Notes: generated by a model from the sequence alone, not told the origin. DNA of 64,000 bases from Dokdonella_A soli (GCF_039523175.1 NZ_BAAAEU010000001.1:1-64000), one strand, 5' to 3'. Positions 18,519 through 27,594 are shown, numbered from the stretch's first letter. Numbers and translations are program-made.

Positions 18519-18557
18519 GGATTGAAGTGTAAGGAAATTCCTTACCACCTTCAATCC
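18519..18557 (-). promoter_or_regulatory. Operator/promoter of the toxin-antitoxin operon
   Basis: A 39-base near-palindrome with a perfect core GTAAGGAAATTCCTTAC at 18529-18545. Flanking arms GGATTGAAG and CTTCAATCC are displaced by one base. On the minus strand TTGAAG (-35 like), a 17-base spacer and TACACT (-10 like) fall within it, so the core lies between the promoter boxes. Binding of the antitoxin or the complex here would occlude RNA polymerase. Confidence 0.7.
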
Positions 18558-18570
18558 CCGGCAGGACGCA

Positions 18571-20901
18571 CTAATCAGATGGCGGCGGCGGTGCCAGTAC
18601 CGTGCGGTTGCCGTTGGTTTCCGGCGGCGTGACGATGCCTTCCCGTTCCATGACCTCGATCAGGCGCGCGGCGCGGTTGTAGCCGATCTTGAGGCGACGC
18701 TGCACGCCCGAGATCGAGGCGCGACGCGATTCGGTGACGATGCGCACGGCCTGGTCGTAGAGCTCGTCGTAGTCGCCATTGCCGCCTTCGCCTGCAGCGT
18801 CCTCGGGCAAGCCGGATTCGCCGATGACCTTGCCGTTGCCGAGCGACTGCACTTCCTCGAGCACACCCTCGATGTATTCGGGTTCACCCTGCGCGCGCAG
18901 CCAGCTGACCACCTTGTGCACCTCATGGTCGTCGACGAACGCGCCGTGCACGCGTTCCGGCGCGGCGGTGCCGGGCGGCAGGTAGAGCATGTCGCCGTGG
19001 CCGAGCAGCGTCTCGGCGCCGGACTGGTCGAGGATTGTGCGTGAGTCGATCTTGGAGGACACCTGGAACGCGATGCGGGTCGGGATGTTCGCCTTGATCA
19101 GGCCGGTGATCACGTCGACCGACGGGCGTTGCGTGGCGAGGATCAGGTGCACGCCGGCCGCGCGCGCCTTCTGCGCGAGGCGTGCGATGAGTTCCTCGAC
19201 CTTCTTGCCGACGATCATCATCATGTCGGCGAATTCGTCGATGATCACGACGATGTACGGCAGCGGCTGCAGCGGTTGCGCGGTGACGTTCGGCTGTGAG
19301 GCATCCGGACGGAACAGCGGATCGAGCAGCGGCTGGCCCGCGTCGTCGGCGTCCTTGACCTTCTTGTTGAATCCGGCCAGGTTGCGCACGCCGACCGCGG
19401 ACATCAGCTTGTAGCGGCGTTCCATCTCGGCGACGCACCAGCGCAACGCGTTGGCAGCCTCCTTCATGTCGGTGACGACCGGCGCGAGCAGATGCGGAAT
19501 GCCCTGGTAGACCGAGAGCTCCAGCATCTTCGGGTCGATCATGATCATGCGCACATCGCGCGCGCTGGCCTTGTAGAGCAGGCTCAGCACCATCGCGTTC
19601 AGCGCGACCGACTTGCCGGAGCCGGTGGTTCCGGCGACCAGCAGGTGCGGCATCTTCTGCAGGTCGACCACGACCGGCGCGCCGCCGATGTCCTTGCCGA
19701 GCGCGAGCGCGAGCGGTGACTTCAGCGCGTCGTACTTGCCCGAACTCAGGATCTCCGACAGATACACGATCTCGCGGTTCGAGTTCGGGATCTCCAGGCC
19801 GATCACCGACTTGCCCGGGATCACGTCGACCACGCGCACGCTGACCACGGACAGACCGCGCGCGATGTCCTTGTCGAGGCTGGAGATCTGGCTGCCTTTG
19901 ACACCCGGTGCCGGCTGCATCTCGAAGCGCGTGATGACCGGTCCCGGGTGCGCGCTGACCACCTGCGCGTCGATGCGGAAATCCTTGAGCTTGAACTCGA
20001 CCTGGCGTGACAGCGCCTCGAGCGTTTCCTCAGAATAACCCTTGGTCTGCGGCATCGGCTCGTCGAGCAGCGACAGCGGCGGCAGCTCGCCGTCGTGGGA
20101 GGCACCGGCGAACAACGGAATCTGCGTCTCACGCTGCGCGCGCTCGCTCTTCTCGATCGGTGCGAGCGTGGGTTCGATCTTGATCGGCTCGCGCTTGGAT
20201 TGCTTGACCGTGTCGATCTTGCGCACGACCTCGCGCTCGGCACGTGCTTCGCGTGCGGCGTTCCAGTCCTCGGCACGGCGCATCTTGCTGGCGACACCGG
20301 CCCCGGCACCAAGCAGGAAGCGGCCGATGCTGTCCATCAGCTTGAACCACGAAAGGCCGGTCGCGAGCGTGACCGCGATCAACAGCAGCGCGAGCAGGAA
20401 CAGCCCGGCGCCGAGCGGCCCGAACGTGCGCATCAGGCTGCCGCCGACCAGTTGACCGAGGATGCCGCCCTCGCCGGCCGGCAGGATCGTCGGCTGGGTT
20501 CCGTGCAGGAATGCGAGGCCGGGCGCAGCGATGAAGAACGCCACGAAACCGACCAGGCGCAGGGTCGGTTCGAGTGGCGAGCGCTCCTCCGTCGCGACCC
20601 CGCGCAGGACGACACCGCCGACGACCAGCAACAGCACCGGCAACGCGTACGCGACGATGCCGCTGAGGTAGAACGCGAGGTCCGCGATCCACGCGCCGAA
20701 CGCACCGCCGAAATTGTGGATGCCGTGCGCAGGCTCGCCTGCGTGCGACCAGCCAGGATCATTCTGGCTGTAGCTCAGCAAGCAGGCGAACAGGTAGATC
20801 GCGAGCGGCAGCAACAGCAGAAACGCCGCCTCACGCAGCCGCTTGTGCCAGTGCTCATCGAGGCGGGGAGCCGGTTTTGCCGCTTTCAGGACGCGCGCCA
20901 C
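18571..20901 (-). CDS. ftsK: DNA translocase FtsK
   Basis: Septal membrane ATPase that pumps chromosome dimers toward dif/XerCD during division. The 776-residue protein has about four N-terminal transmembrane helices (from LLLLPLAIYLFACLLS to LFLLALLLIAVTLATGL), a short linker, and a RecA-like motor with Walker A GTTGSGKSVALN near residue 425 and Walker B YIVVIIDEFADMMM. The C-terminal winged-helix gamma domain (RRASISGVQRRLKIGYNRAARLIEVME) recognises KOPS. The linker is much shorter than in E. coli FtsK, as is usual for SpoIIIE-like homologues. It is transcribed toward the toxin-antitoxin module and lolA. Confidence 0.97.
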   Translation of the reverse strand: MARVLKAAKPAPRLDEHWHKRLREAAFLLLLPLAIYLFACLLSYSQNDPGWSHAGEPAHGIHNFGGAFGAWIADLAFYLSGIVAYALPVLLLVVGGVVLRGVATEERSPLEPTLRLVGFVAFFIAAPGLAFLHGTQPTILPAGEGGILGQLVGGSLMRTFGPLGAGLFLLALLLIAVTLATGLSWFKLMDSIGRFLLGAGAGVASKMRRAEDWNAAREARAEREVVRKIDTVKQSKREPIKIEPTLAPIEKSERAQRETQIPLFAGASHDGELPPLSLLDEPMPQTKGYSEETLEALSRQVEFKLKDFRIDAQVVSAHPGPVITRFEMQPAPGVKGSQISSLDKDIARGLSVVSVRVVDVIPGKSVIGLEIPNSNREIVYLSEILSSGKYDALKSPLALALGKDIGGAPVVVDLQKMPHLLVAGTTGSGKSVALNAMVLSLLYKASARDVRMIMIDPKMLELSVYQGIPHLLAPVVTDMKEAANALRWCVAEMERRYKLMSAVGVRNLAGFNKKVKDADDAGQPLLDPLFRPDASQPNVTAQPLQPLPYIVVIIDEFADMMMIVGKKVEELIARLAQKARAAGVHLILATQRPSVDVITGLIKANIPTRIAFQVSSKIDSRTILDQSGAETLLGHGDMLYLPPGTAAPERVHGAFVDDHEVHKVVSWLRAQGEPEYIEGVLEEVQSLGNGKVIGESGLPEDAAGEGGNGDYDELYDQAVRIVTESRRASISGVQRRLKIGYNRAARLIEVMEREGIVTPPETNGNRTVLAPPPPSD

Positions 20902-20946
20902 CAGGACAATTTACCCGAAGTTCCTGCAGTAAGCCATTGTTATAAA

Positions 20947-22008
20947 TCAGGACTTGAGCGCGGGATGGACGATCTTTCCACCTTCGACGTTGATGCCGCT
21001 CTTCAGCGGCTCGAACTTGCGCCAGTTCTTGTCCGACGCGAGACGGTTCACGTACGGCAGGATCGCTGCGCAGATCGCCTGTGACGACGTCTGCGGCACC
21101 GCACCCGGCATGTTCGTCACGCAGAAGTGAATGACGTCGTCGACGACATAGGTCGGATGCGCCCAGGTGGTCGGCTTCGAAGTCTCGAAGCAGCCGCCCT
21201 GGTCGATCGAGATGTCGACCAGCACCGAACCCGGCTCCATCGACTTGACCATCGCGCGGGTGACCACGCGCGGCGCCTTCGCGCTCGGGATCAGCACGGC
21301 GCCGATCACGATGTCGGCATCCTTCACTTCGCGCGCCACAGTTTCCTCGTACGGATACAGCGCGGTCACGTTGGCGCCGAGCGCCATCATCTGTGCGAGA
21401 CGGTCCGGGCGCATGTCGAACACGACCACGTTCGCGCCGCCGGCCGCAGCCAGCGCTGCCGCGTTGCCGCCGGCCGCGCCTGCGCCGAGCACGACGACCT
21501 TGCCGCGTTCGGTCGAGGGCAGGCCGCCGAGCAGCTTGCCCTTGCCGCCGGACGGCTGGTGCAGCAGGTGCGTGCCGATCTGCGTCGCGATGCGACCGGC
21601 GATGATCGACATCGGCGCCAGCAGCGGCAGCGAGCCATCGGCTTCGGTCACGCTCTCGAACGCGACGCCGGTGAGGCCGATCTCGAGCAGGCGCTCGGTC
21701 AGCTTCGGCTCCGCAGCGAGATGCAGATAGCAGAACAGCAGGTGATCCTTGCGCAGCAGCTTGAGGTCGCCGGCGATCGGCTCCTTGACCTTGACGATCA
21801 ACTCGCCCGCTTCATAGAGCTTCTTCGCGCTCTGCACGAGCTTCACGCCGACACGCGCATAGTCCTCGTCATGGAAACCGCTCTTCAGGCCGGCGCCGGC
21901 CTGCACGTACACCTCATGGCCGCGGCGCACGAGATCGGCGCAGGCGGCGGGAACGAGGGCGACGCGCCCTTCCAGGGTCTTGGTTTCCGAAGGTACACCG
22001 ATGCGCAT
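20947..22008 (-). CDS. ald: Alanine dehydrogenase
   Basis: NAD-dependent enzyme interconverting L-alanine and pyruvate plus ammonia. The 353-residue protein starts MRIGVPSETKTLEGRVALVP, the family opening. Lys in LIVKVKEP and His in LFCYLHLAAEP mark the substrate site, and the Rossmann motif VVVLGAGAAGGNAAALA is near residue 170. The C-terminal FCVTNMPGAVPQTSSQA is characteristic. The ATG at 22008 is preferred to a GTG 15 bases upstream because GAGGA then serves as its ribosome-binding site. It is divergent from trxB and upstream of ftsK. Confidence 0.95.
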   Translation of the reverse strand: MRIGVPSETKTLEGRVALVPAACADLVRRGHEVYVQAGAGLKSGFHDEDYARVGVKLVQSAKKLYEAGELIVKVKEPIAGDLKLLRKDHLLFCYLHLAAEPKLTERLLEIGLTGVAFESVTEADGSLPLLAPMSIIAGRIATQIGTHLLHQPSGGKGKLLGGLPSTERGKVVVLGAGAAGGNAAALAAAGGANVVVFDMRPDRLAQMMALGANVTALYPYEETVAREVKDADIVIGAVLIPSAKAPRVVTRAMVKSMEPGSVLVDISIDQGGCFETSKPTTWAHPTYVVDDVIHFCVTNMPGAVPQTSSQAICAAILPYVNRLASDKNWRKFEPLKSGINVEGGKIVHPALKS

Positions 22009-22225
22009 TGCGAAAATCCTCACTAAGGGCGTTCTATACGATCACGGGTGGCGCCTTGAATCACGCACGCATTCCCCTCATTCTCCCGGTTCCCGCACGA
22101 CCGCATGCCGCGATGCGACAGACGGACAGTGACCGGGAATCGGGTTCGCCGGCGGCATTCTTGATCGCGCCAGCGTCGGAAAAAACGTTACGAGATGGTC
22201 GCCTTGAAAGCGGCCCGGATTATAC

Positions 22226-23176
22226 ATGAGCACTGCCAAGCACTCGCGTCTGATCATCCTGGGTTCCGGCCCGGCCGGCTACACCGCTGCCGTCTATGCG
22301 GCGCGCGCGAACCTCAAGCCCACGCTCATCACCGGCCTCGCCCAGGGCGGCCAGTTGATGACGACGACGGACGTCGACAACTGGCCCGGTGACGTCGAGG
22401 GCCTGCAGGGCCCTGACCTGATGAAGCGCATGGCCGAGCACGCCGAGCGCTTCCATACCGGGATGGTGTTCGACCACATCCACAGCACCGATCTCTCGAA
22501 GCGCCCGTTCCGCCTCAAGGGCGACAGCGGCGAGTACACCTGCGACGCGCTGATCATCGCGACCGGCGCGACCGCGAAGTACCTCGGCATCGCGTCCGAG
22601 GAGCATTACAAGGGCAAGGGCGTCTCCGCCTGCGCGACCTGCGACGGCTTCTTCTTCCGCGACCAGGAAGTCGCGGTCGTCGGCGGTGGCAACACGGCGG
22701 TCGAAGAAGCGCTGTACCTGTCCAACATCTGCAGCAAGGTCACGCTCGTGCATCGTCGCGACAAGTTGCGCGCCGAGAAGATCATGCAGGACAAGCTGTT
22801 CGAGAAGCAGCGCGCCGGCAAGATCGACATCGTCTGGAACCACGCGATCGACGAGGTGCTCGGCGACCACAGCGGCGTCACCGGCGTGCGCCTGCGCAGC
22901 GTCAACGACAACTCCACGCGTGATATCCCGGTGACCGGCACATTCATCGCGATCGGCCATACGCCCAACACCTCGATCTTCGAGGGGCAGCTCGAGATGC
23001 ACAACGGCTACATCCAGATCCAGACCGGCCTGCACGGCGGCGCGACCGCAACCAGCGTGCCGGGCGTGTTCGCGGCCGGCGATGTCGCCGATCAGGTCTA
23101 CCGGCAGGCGGTCACCTCGGCCGGCTTCGGCTGCATGGCCGCGCTGGACGCCGAGAAGTTCCTCGACAAGATCTGA
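22226..23176 (+). CDS. trxB: Thioredoxin-disulfide reductase
   Basis: NADPH-dependent flavoenzyme that keeps cytosolic thioredoxin reduced. It is 316 residues, with an FAD motif LGSGPAGYTAAVYAARANL at the N-terminus, redox-active CATC in VSACATCDGFFFRDQE near residues 134-140, an NADPH motif VVGGGNTAVEEALYL, and the closing FAD segment GVFAAGDVADQVYRQAVTSAG. Divergent from ald. A REP-type inverted repeat follows its stop codon. Confidence 0.97.
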   Translation: MSTAKHSRLIILGSGPAGYTAAVYAARANLKPTLITGLAQGGQLMTTTDVDNWPGDVEGLQGPDLMKRMAEHAERFHTGMVFDHIHSTDLSKRPFRLKGDSGEYTCDALIIATGATAKYLGIASEEHYKGKGVSACATCDGFFFRDQEVAVVGGGNTAVEEALYLSNICSKVTLVHRRDKLRAEKIMQDKLFEKQRAGKIDIVWNHAIDEVLGDHSGVTGVRLRSVNDNSTRDIPVTGTFIAIGHTPNTSIFEGQLEMHNGYIQIQTGLHGGATATSVPGVFAAGDVADQVYRQAVTSAGFGCMAALDAEKFLDKI

Positions 23177-23203
23177 CGACGCCGTCCCATCGTCCACGTT
23201 TCC

Positions 23204-23283
23204 GTAGGAGCGGCTTCAGCCGCGATGCGTTTGCTCCTGAGCGCATGTCATGGCAAAAGCATCGCGGCTGAAGCCGCTCCTAC
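23204..23283. repeat. REP doublet, perfect 25-bp inverted repeat
   Basis: Arms 23204-23228 and 23259-23283 are perfect reverse complements beginning GTAGGAGCGGCTTCAGCC. Each arm contains its own small hairpin, GCGGC-TTCA-GCCGC. This GTAGGAGCGGCTTCAGCCGCG motif is a familiar intergenic repeat of Pseudomonas and Xanthomonadales genomes. It lies between trxB and the next gene on the same strand, where it may protect or terminate the trxB transcript. Confidence 0.85.
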
Positions 23284-23313
23284 AAAGCAGCGTACGACGA
23301 CAATATCCGACGC

Positions 23314-24507
23314 ATGGTCCAAGCCCGCTTCCATCGTGCGCTCGATGAGATTCCGGAAGGTGCCTGGAACACGCTGCTGCCCGACGATAATCCGTTCGTC
23401 GACCACGCTTTCCTTGCCGGCCTCGAACGCCACGGCTGCATCGATGCGCGCACTGGCTGGCGGCCGCATCATCTGGGTCTCTACGAAGGCAGCCGCCTGA
23501 TCGCGGCCGCACCGCTGTACCTCAAGGGCAACTCGCACGGCGAATTCGTATTCGACTGGAGCTGGGCGCACGCCTATGAGCAGCACGGCCTCGACTACTA
23601 CCCGAAGCTGCTCTGCGCTGTGCCCTACTCGCCCGTGACGGGGCCGCGCCTGCTGACAGGGCGTGGAGCGGATGCGCAGGCATTGCGCGCGGCATCGATC
23701 GCCGCGATCCATGCCGAAGCGCAACGGCTGGGGCTGTCGTCGGCACACCTCAACTTCACGGGCAGCGAGGACACCGCAGCATTCGCCGGCAGCGACTGGC
23801 TGCCGCGCTTCGACTGGCAGTTTCACTGGCACAACGAGGGCTGGCGCGATTTTGATGACTTCCTCGCCGCGCTGAACCACAAGAAGCGCAAGAACATCCG
23901 CCACGAGCGCATGCAGGTCGCGCGCGCCGGCGTGCAATGCGAGATTCGCCACGGCGACGAACTCGACGATGCCGACTGGCAGGCGCTGCACGATTTCTAT
24001 CTCGCGACGTTCGACGACAAGGGCAACTATCCGGCGCTGACGCTGGATTTCTTCCGCCACCTCGGTACATCGATGCCGCGCCGCGTCGTCGCAGTGCTGT
24101 GCCGCCGTGGTTCCGGATTGGTCGCCGGCGCGCTGCTGCTGCGCAGTTCGACGACGCTCTACGGACGCTACTGGGGCTGCCACGAGCACGTCGAAGGCCT
24201 GCATTTCGAGGCCTGCTACTACCAGGGCATCGAGTACTGCCTGCGCGAAGGCCTGACGACGTTCGAGCCCGGCGCGCAGGGCGAGCACAAGGTCGCGCGC
24301 GGTTTCCTGCCGGTGTGCACGCGCTCGTTCCACTGGATCGCCGACGCACGCTTCCGTGCCGCGATCGCCGAGGCGCTGCGGCAAGAGGCGGAAATGCTGA
24401 ATGGTTATCGCGACGAGGTGCTGGAACACTCGCCGTTTGCGCACACCGCGACACGGGCGACGCCATCCCCTTTCGCCCCTTCGATTGAGCGGAAGGGCGT
24501 TCAATGA
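23314..24507 (+). CDS. GNAT-like protein (DUF482 / COG3146)
   Basis: A 397-residue cytosolic protein of the DUF482 peptidoglycan-biosynthesis-like acyltransferase family. Landmarks are ALDEIPEGAWNTLLPDDNPF at the start, FDWSWAHAYEQHGLDYYPKL, KKRKNIRHERMQVARAGV, and the C-terminal YQGIEYCLREGLTTFEPGAQGEHKVARG. The fold is a double GNAT like Fem transferases. Its stop overlaps the aat start by 4 bases (ATGA), so the two are co-translated, an arrangement I have seen in related genomes. Substrate not established. Confidence 0.88.
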   Translation: MVQARFHRALDEIPEGAWNTLLPDDNPFVDHAFLAGLERHGCIDARTGWRPHHLGLYEGSRLIAAAPLYLKGNSHGEFVFDWSWAHAYEQHGLDYYPKLLCAVPYSPVTGPRLLTGRGADAQALRAASIAAIHAEAQRLGLSSAHLNFTGSEDTAAFAGSDWLPRFDWQFHWHNEGWRDFDDFLAALNHKKRKNIRHERMQVARAGVQCEIRHGDELDDADWQALHDFYLATFDDKGNYPALTLDFFRHLGTSMPRRVVAVLCRRGSGLVAGALLLRSSTTLYGRYWGCHEHVEGLHFEACYYQGIEYCLREGLTTFEPGAQGEHKVARGFLPVCTRSFHWIADARFRAAIAEALRQEAEMLNGYRDEVLEHSPFAHTATRATPSPFAPSIERKGVQ

Positions 24508-25229
24508 TTCGCCTGCCCTTTCTCGATCTGGCGCGACCGGATGCATTTCCGCCTGTCGAGACCGCGCTGGACGAACCGGACGGTCTGCTGGCGGCCGGTG
24601 GCGATCTTTCGTCCGCGCGCCTGCTTGCCGCCTACCGGCGTGGCATCTTCCCGTGGTATTCGGGCGACCAGCCGATCCTGTGGTGGTCGCCTGCGATGCG
24701 CACCGTGTTCGATACCGCGAACATACACGTACCGCACCGCCTCGCACGCTGGTTGCGCGGCTGCGATTGGGAAATCCGCGCCGACAGCGCATTCGCCGAG
24801 GTCATGCGCGCCTGTGCGGCCCCGCGCGCGCGCGAACGCGGCACCTGGATCACCGACGACATGCTCGCTGCCTACCAGCGCCTGCACACACTCGGCCATG
24901 CGCACTCGGTCGAAGCCTGGGACGGCGAACGCCTCGTCGGCGGCATCTATGGCGTCGCGATCGGGCGCATGTTCTACGGCGAATCGATGTTCAGCGCGGC
25001 GACGAATGGATCGAAGGTCGCGCTGCTCGCGCTATGCCATGCACTGCATGAGTGGGACTTTCCCTTGCTCGATGCACAGGTCGCCTCCGACCACCTGCTC
25101 ACGCTCGGTGCACTCGAGATGCCGCGCGCCGCATTTTGTCGGGAGGTCTCGCGACTCACGGCGGAACCCGGGATCGTCGGCTCCTGGCGCACGCGCTTCG
25201 GGTCGCCGCGACCAGTGGAACTGGCCTGA
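24504..25229 (+). CDS. aat: Leucyl/phenylalanyl-tRNA-protein transferase
   Basis: Adds Leu or Phe from aminoacyl-tRNA to N-terminal Arg/Lys of proteins, creating N-degrons for ClpS-ClpAP, whose genes lie about 6 kb downstream. It is 241 residues with the family opening PDGLLAAGGDLS-like segment (residues ~28-36), YRRGIFPWYSGDQPILWWSP and RMFYGESMFS. The start overlaps the preceding gene. In relatives aat is followed closely by infA; here an accessory block of about 5.6 kb lies between them. Confidence 0.96.
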   Translation: MIRLPFLDLARPDAFPPVETALDEPDGLLAAGGDLSSARLLAAYRRGIFPWYSGDQPILWWSPAMRTVFDTANIHVPHRLARWLRGCDWEIRADSAFAEVMRACAAPRARERGTWITDDMLAAYQRLHTLGHAHSVEAWDGERLVGGIYGVAIGRMFYGESMFSAATNGSKVALLALCHALHEWDFPLLDAQVASDHLLTLGALEMPRAAFCREVSRLTAEPGIVGSWRTRFGSPRPVELA

Positions 25230-25332
25230 CCGGGTGCTGGCTGCACCCCGTGATTCCTGTCGTCCGGTGGCGTACCTCGATGTGTATGCTGCCGGCCTGT
25301 CGCCATCGCAGCCGGCGGCGGATGAGGATGGC

Positions 25333-26154
25333 ATGTCCGGGTTCACCACGACATTACTGTTGAAAACGCCGACCGTCGCCGTCCACGACATGTGTTGCCG
25401 CGGCGACGGGCAACATGAACACCTCGACGACGTCACCCATCTCGTGTTTCCGTACCGCGGCATCTACGTACGCCATCTGGCGAACGCCGCCGTGGTCGCC
25501 GAGGCGGGACAAGTGCTGTTTTTCAACGCCGGCGAGAGCGATCGGATCAGTCATCCGGTGCCGGGCGGCGACCGCAGCCTGGCCGTGTTCGTCGAGGAAG
25601 GCATGCTGGGCGAGCTCGCGCCGAAAGCCTTGCGGCGCGAAGGCACAGGCCTGGTGTTCCGGCAGCGGCGGCTGCGCATCGATGCACGCGCGCAGGCACT
25701 GGTCGCGTTGCTGCGGCACAGCCTGCGCGAAAAGATCGCCGAATCCCTCGAAGCGGAAAGCCTGGCCCTGACGCTCGTCCAGCGTTCGCTCGGACCACGC
25801 ACCACGCATGCCGTGGGCGCCAGCGCCGGCCGCCAGCATCTGGTCGACCGCACCAAGCTGGTGCTGGCGAGCGATCTCTCCCGGCGCTGGGCGCTGGCCG
25901 ACATCGCCGCCGAGGTCGGCGTGTCGCCGGTGTATCTCACGCAGGTGTTCCAGCAGGTTGAAGGCCTGCCCCTTTACCGCTACCAGTTGCGCCTGCGTCT
26001 GGCACGCGCGCTGGACCTGCTCGCGCAGTACGACGATCTCAGCAAACTGAGCCTCGATCTGGGCTTCTCCAGCCACAGCCATTTCAGCGCGGCCTTCCAG
26101 CGCACCTACGGCCGTTCACCTTCCGAATTCCGTCAATCCGCATTGCAGCGCTGA
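25333..26154 (+). CDS. AraC-family transcriptional regulator
   Basis: A 273-residue regulator from the ATG at 25333, which has GAGGA just upstream. The N-terminal half is a cupin-like sensor (THLVFPYRGIYVRHLA, GQVLFFNAGESDRISHP). The C-terminal half has two helix-turn-helix motifs: WALADIAAEVGVSPVYLTQVF, and LSLDLGFSSHSHFSAAFQRTYGRSPSEFR, the AraC signature. It is first in the accessory block between aat and infA and may control the downstream genes. The ligand is unknown. Confidence 0.9.
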   Translation: MSGFTTTLLLKTPTVAVHDMCCRGDGQHEHLDDVTHLVFPYRGIYVRHLANAAVVAEAGQVLFFNAGESDRISHPVPGGDRSLAVFVEEGMLGELAPKALRREGTGLVFRQRRLRIDARAQALVALLRHSLREKIAESLEAESLALTLVQRSLGPRTTHAVGASAGRQHLVDRTKLVLASDLSRRWALADIAAEVGVSPVYLTQVFQQVEGLPLYRYQLRLRLARALDLLAQYDDLSKLSLDLGFSSHSHFSAAFQRTYGRSPSEFRQSALQR

Positions 26155-26251
26155 CGGCGGCGCAGGATCGCTAAAGATTCTGACAGCGGGATCTCCCTCC
26201 GAAGGTGTCCACTATGTCTGCTCGGATTTCGAGCGGCCCGGAGAATGTGTC

Positions 26252-26407
26252 ATGGCAGAGAAAACATGCGCGGCATGCGACTGTCCGCTGGATGAGAATT
26301 CCTTCAAGGTGAAGATCGGCGGCCGGACCGTCGAGGTGTGTTGCGACGAGTGCGCGCAGAAGTTGAGAGAGGCGCACGACTCAGCGACGTCGTCGGGCGG
26401 GAACTGA
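26252..26407 (+). CDS. Cys-rich metal-binding miniprotein (51 aa)
   Basis: Reads MAEKTCAACDCPLDENSFKV, then KIGGRTVEVCCDECAQKL and a short polar tail. It has six cysteines in the pattern C-x2-C-x-C ... CC-x2-C, resembling TRASH/YHS-type treble-clef metal-binding domains. GGAG lies about 10 bases before the ATG. It is followed 74 bp later by a lipoprotein hydrolase gene on the same strand. Likely a small cytosolic Zn- or heavy-metal-binding protein; function unknown. Confidence 0.75.
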   Translation: MAEKTCAACDCPLDENSFKVKIGGRTVEVCCDECAQKLREAHDSATSSGGN

Positions 26408-26481
26408 GCGATGACGAACCTTCCTCGGCCACGTTTCTCCGCGATGCCGGAACGGTCCTTCGTCACTGGCGTCGGTGCGTC

Positions 26482-27486
26482 ATGAATCGCCGAAACTTCA
26501 TCGCGGCATCGGTCTGCGCGTTGACGCTGACCGCCCTGGCGGGCTGCAAGCAATGCAGCCTCGCCGGGGTAGCGTCCGCCTCACGGGAGTCCCTGGATTC
26601 CGGCGACTACCGTGCGCTGCGGCGCTTCACGAAGACGCGTTTCGGTGATGTCGCTCACGTCGATGTCGGCATCGGTCCCGTCGCCCTGTTCCTGCACGGG
26701 TTTCCACTCAACGGATTCCAGTGGCGCGGCGCGATTGCGCGGCTGTCGCCGTATCGCCGCTGCATCGCGCCGGATTTCCTCGGCCTGGGCCATACGCGTG
26801 TCGCCGAAGGAGGAAACGTCGCACCGGCAGCACAGGTCGAGATGCTCGTATCGCTGCTCGACGCATTGGCGATTCCGAGCGTCGACCTGGTCGCCAACGA
26901 CAGCGGCGGCGCCGTAGCCCAGTTGCTCGTCGTCCGGCATCCGCAACGCGTGCGCACGCTGTTGCTGACGAATTGCGACGTCGAGACCAACAGCCCGCCA
27001 CCGGCGTTGCTGCCCGTCATCGAGCTGGCCAGGCAAGGCCGGTTTGCGGATGAATGGCTGGCGCCGTGGCGGGCCGACAAGGCGCTCGCGCGTTCGTCGA
27101 AGGGCATCGGTGGCATGTGCTACGCGGATCCCGCGCAGCCCACCGACGACGCCATCGAGACCTACTTCGCGCCATTGCTGGCGTCGAAGCGCAGCAGGGA
27201 GCTGCTGCATGCGTATGCGATCGCGCTCGAACGCAATGCTTTGACGGGTATTGAAGCGGAGCTCAGGCGCAGCACGGTTCCGACGCGGATCGTATGGGGC
27301 GCCGGCGATACGATTTTCTCGCCGGCCAGTCCTGACTATCTGGACCACACGTTCGGTGCATCGCGCGGCGTGCGACACCTGCAGGGCAGCAAGCTGTTCT
27401 GGCCGGAAGAGCGTCCGGATGTCATTGCCGAAGAAGCTCGGCGGCTCTGGAACGCATGGGCGCCGCAAGCCGCCGGATGGCGATAG
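26482..27486 (+). CDS. Alpha/beta hydrolase, putative lipoprotein
   Basis: A 334-residue protein starting MNRRNFIAAS, with a hydrophobic segment and lipobox TALAGC (Cys22), so it is probably a lipid-anchored periplasmic enzyme. The alpha/beta-hydrolase core shows the HGFPLNGFQW oxyanion loop near residue 71. The nucleophile elbow VANDSGGAVAQL has Asp140 where Ser is usual, as in haloalkane-dehalogenase-like members. A C-terminal region with PTRIVWGAGDTIFSP follows. The final His is not obvious: HLQGSKLFWPEERPDV holds the candidate. An RR pair near the start hints at Tat export, but the motif is incomplete. Substrate unknown. Confidence 0.82.
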   Translation: MNRRNFIAASVCALTLTALAGCKQCSLAGVASASRESLDSGDYRALRRFTKTRFGDVAHVDVGIGPVALFLHGFPLNGFQWRGAIARLSPYRRCIAPDFLGLGHTRVAEGGNVAPAAQVEMLVSLLDALAIPSVDLVANDSGGAVAQLLVVRHPQRVRTLLLTNCDVETNSPPPALLPVIELARQGRFADEWLAPWRADKALARSSKGIGGMCYADPAQPTDDAIETYFAPLLASKRSRELLHAYAIALERNALTGIEAELRRSTVPTRIVWGAGDTIFSPASPDYLDHTFGASRGVRHLQGSKLFWPEERPDVIAEEARRLWNAWAPQAAGWR

Positions 27487-27594
27487 CGCTCAGGCCGACA
27501 CCTTAAAGCTTTCCGTTTCACCAGGGATTTTCGATAGCGCCAGAAATCGGCGCTCGGGTTTCTGTTCGCTTTTTTCCAAGAGGCTCTGACGACA

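Noticed and set aside
24541..25332. N-terminal extension of the second AraC regulator through aat
   Set aside because: The open frame overlaps aat for its whole length and encodes Arg/Ser-rich nonsense. The ATG at 25333 with GAGGA is the real start.
27536..27554. AGCGCC/GGCGCT hairpin before the DUF4331 gene as a terminator
   Set aside because: Only a 6-bp stem with the T run 15 or more bases away; too weak to call.
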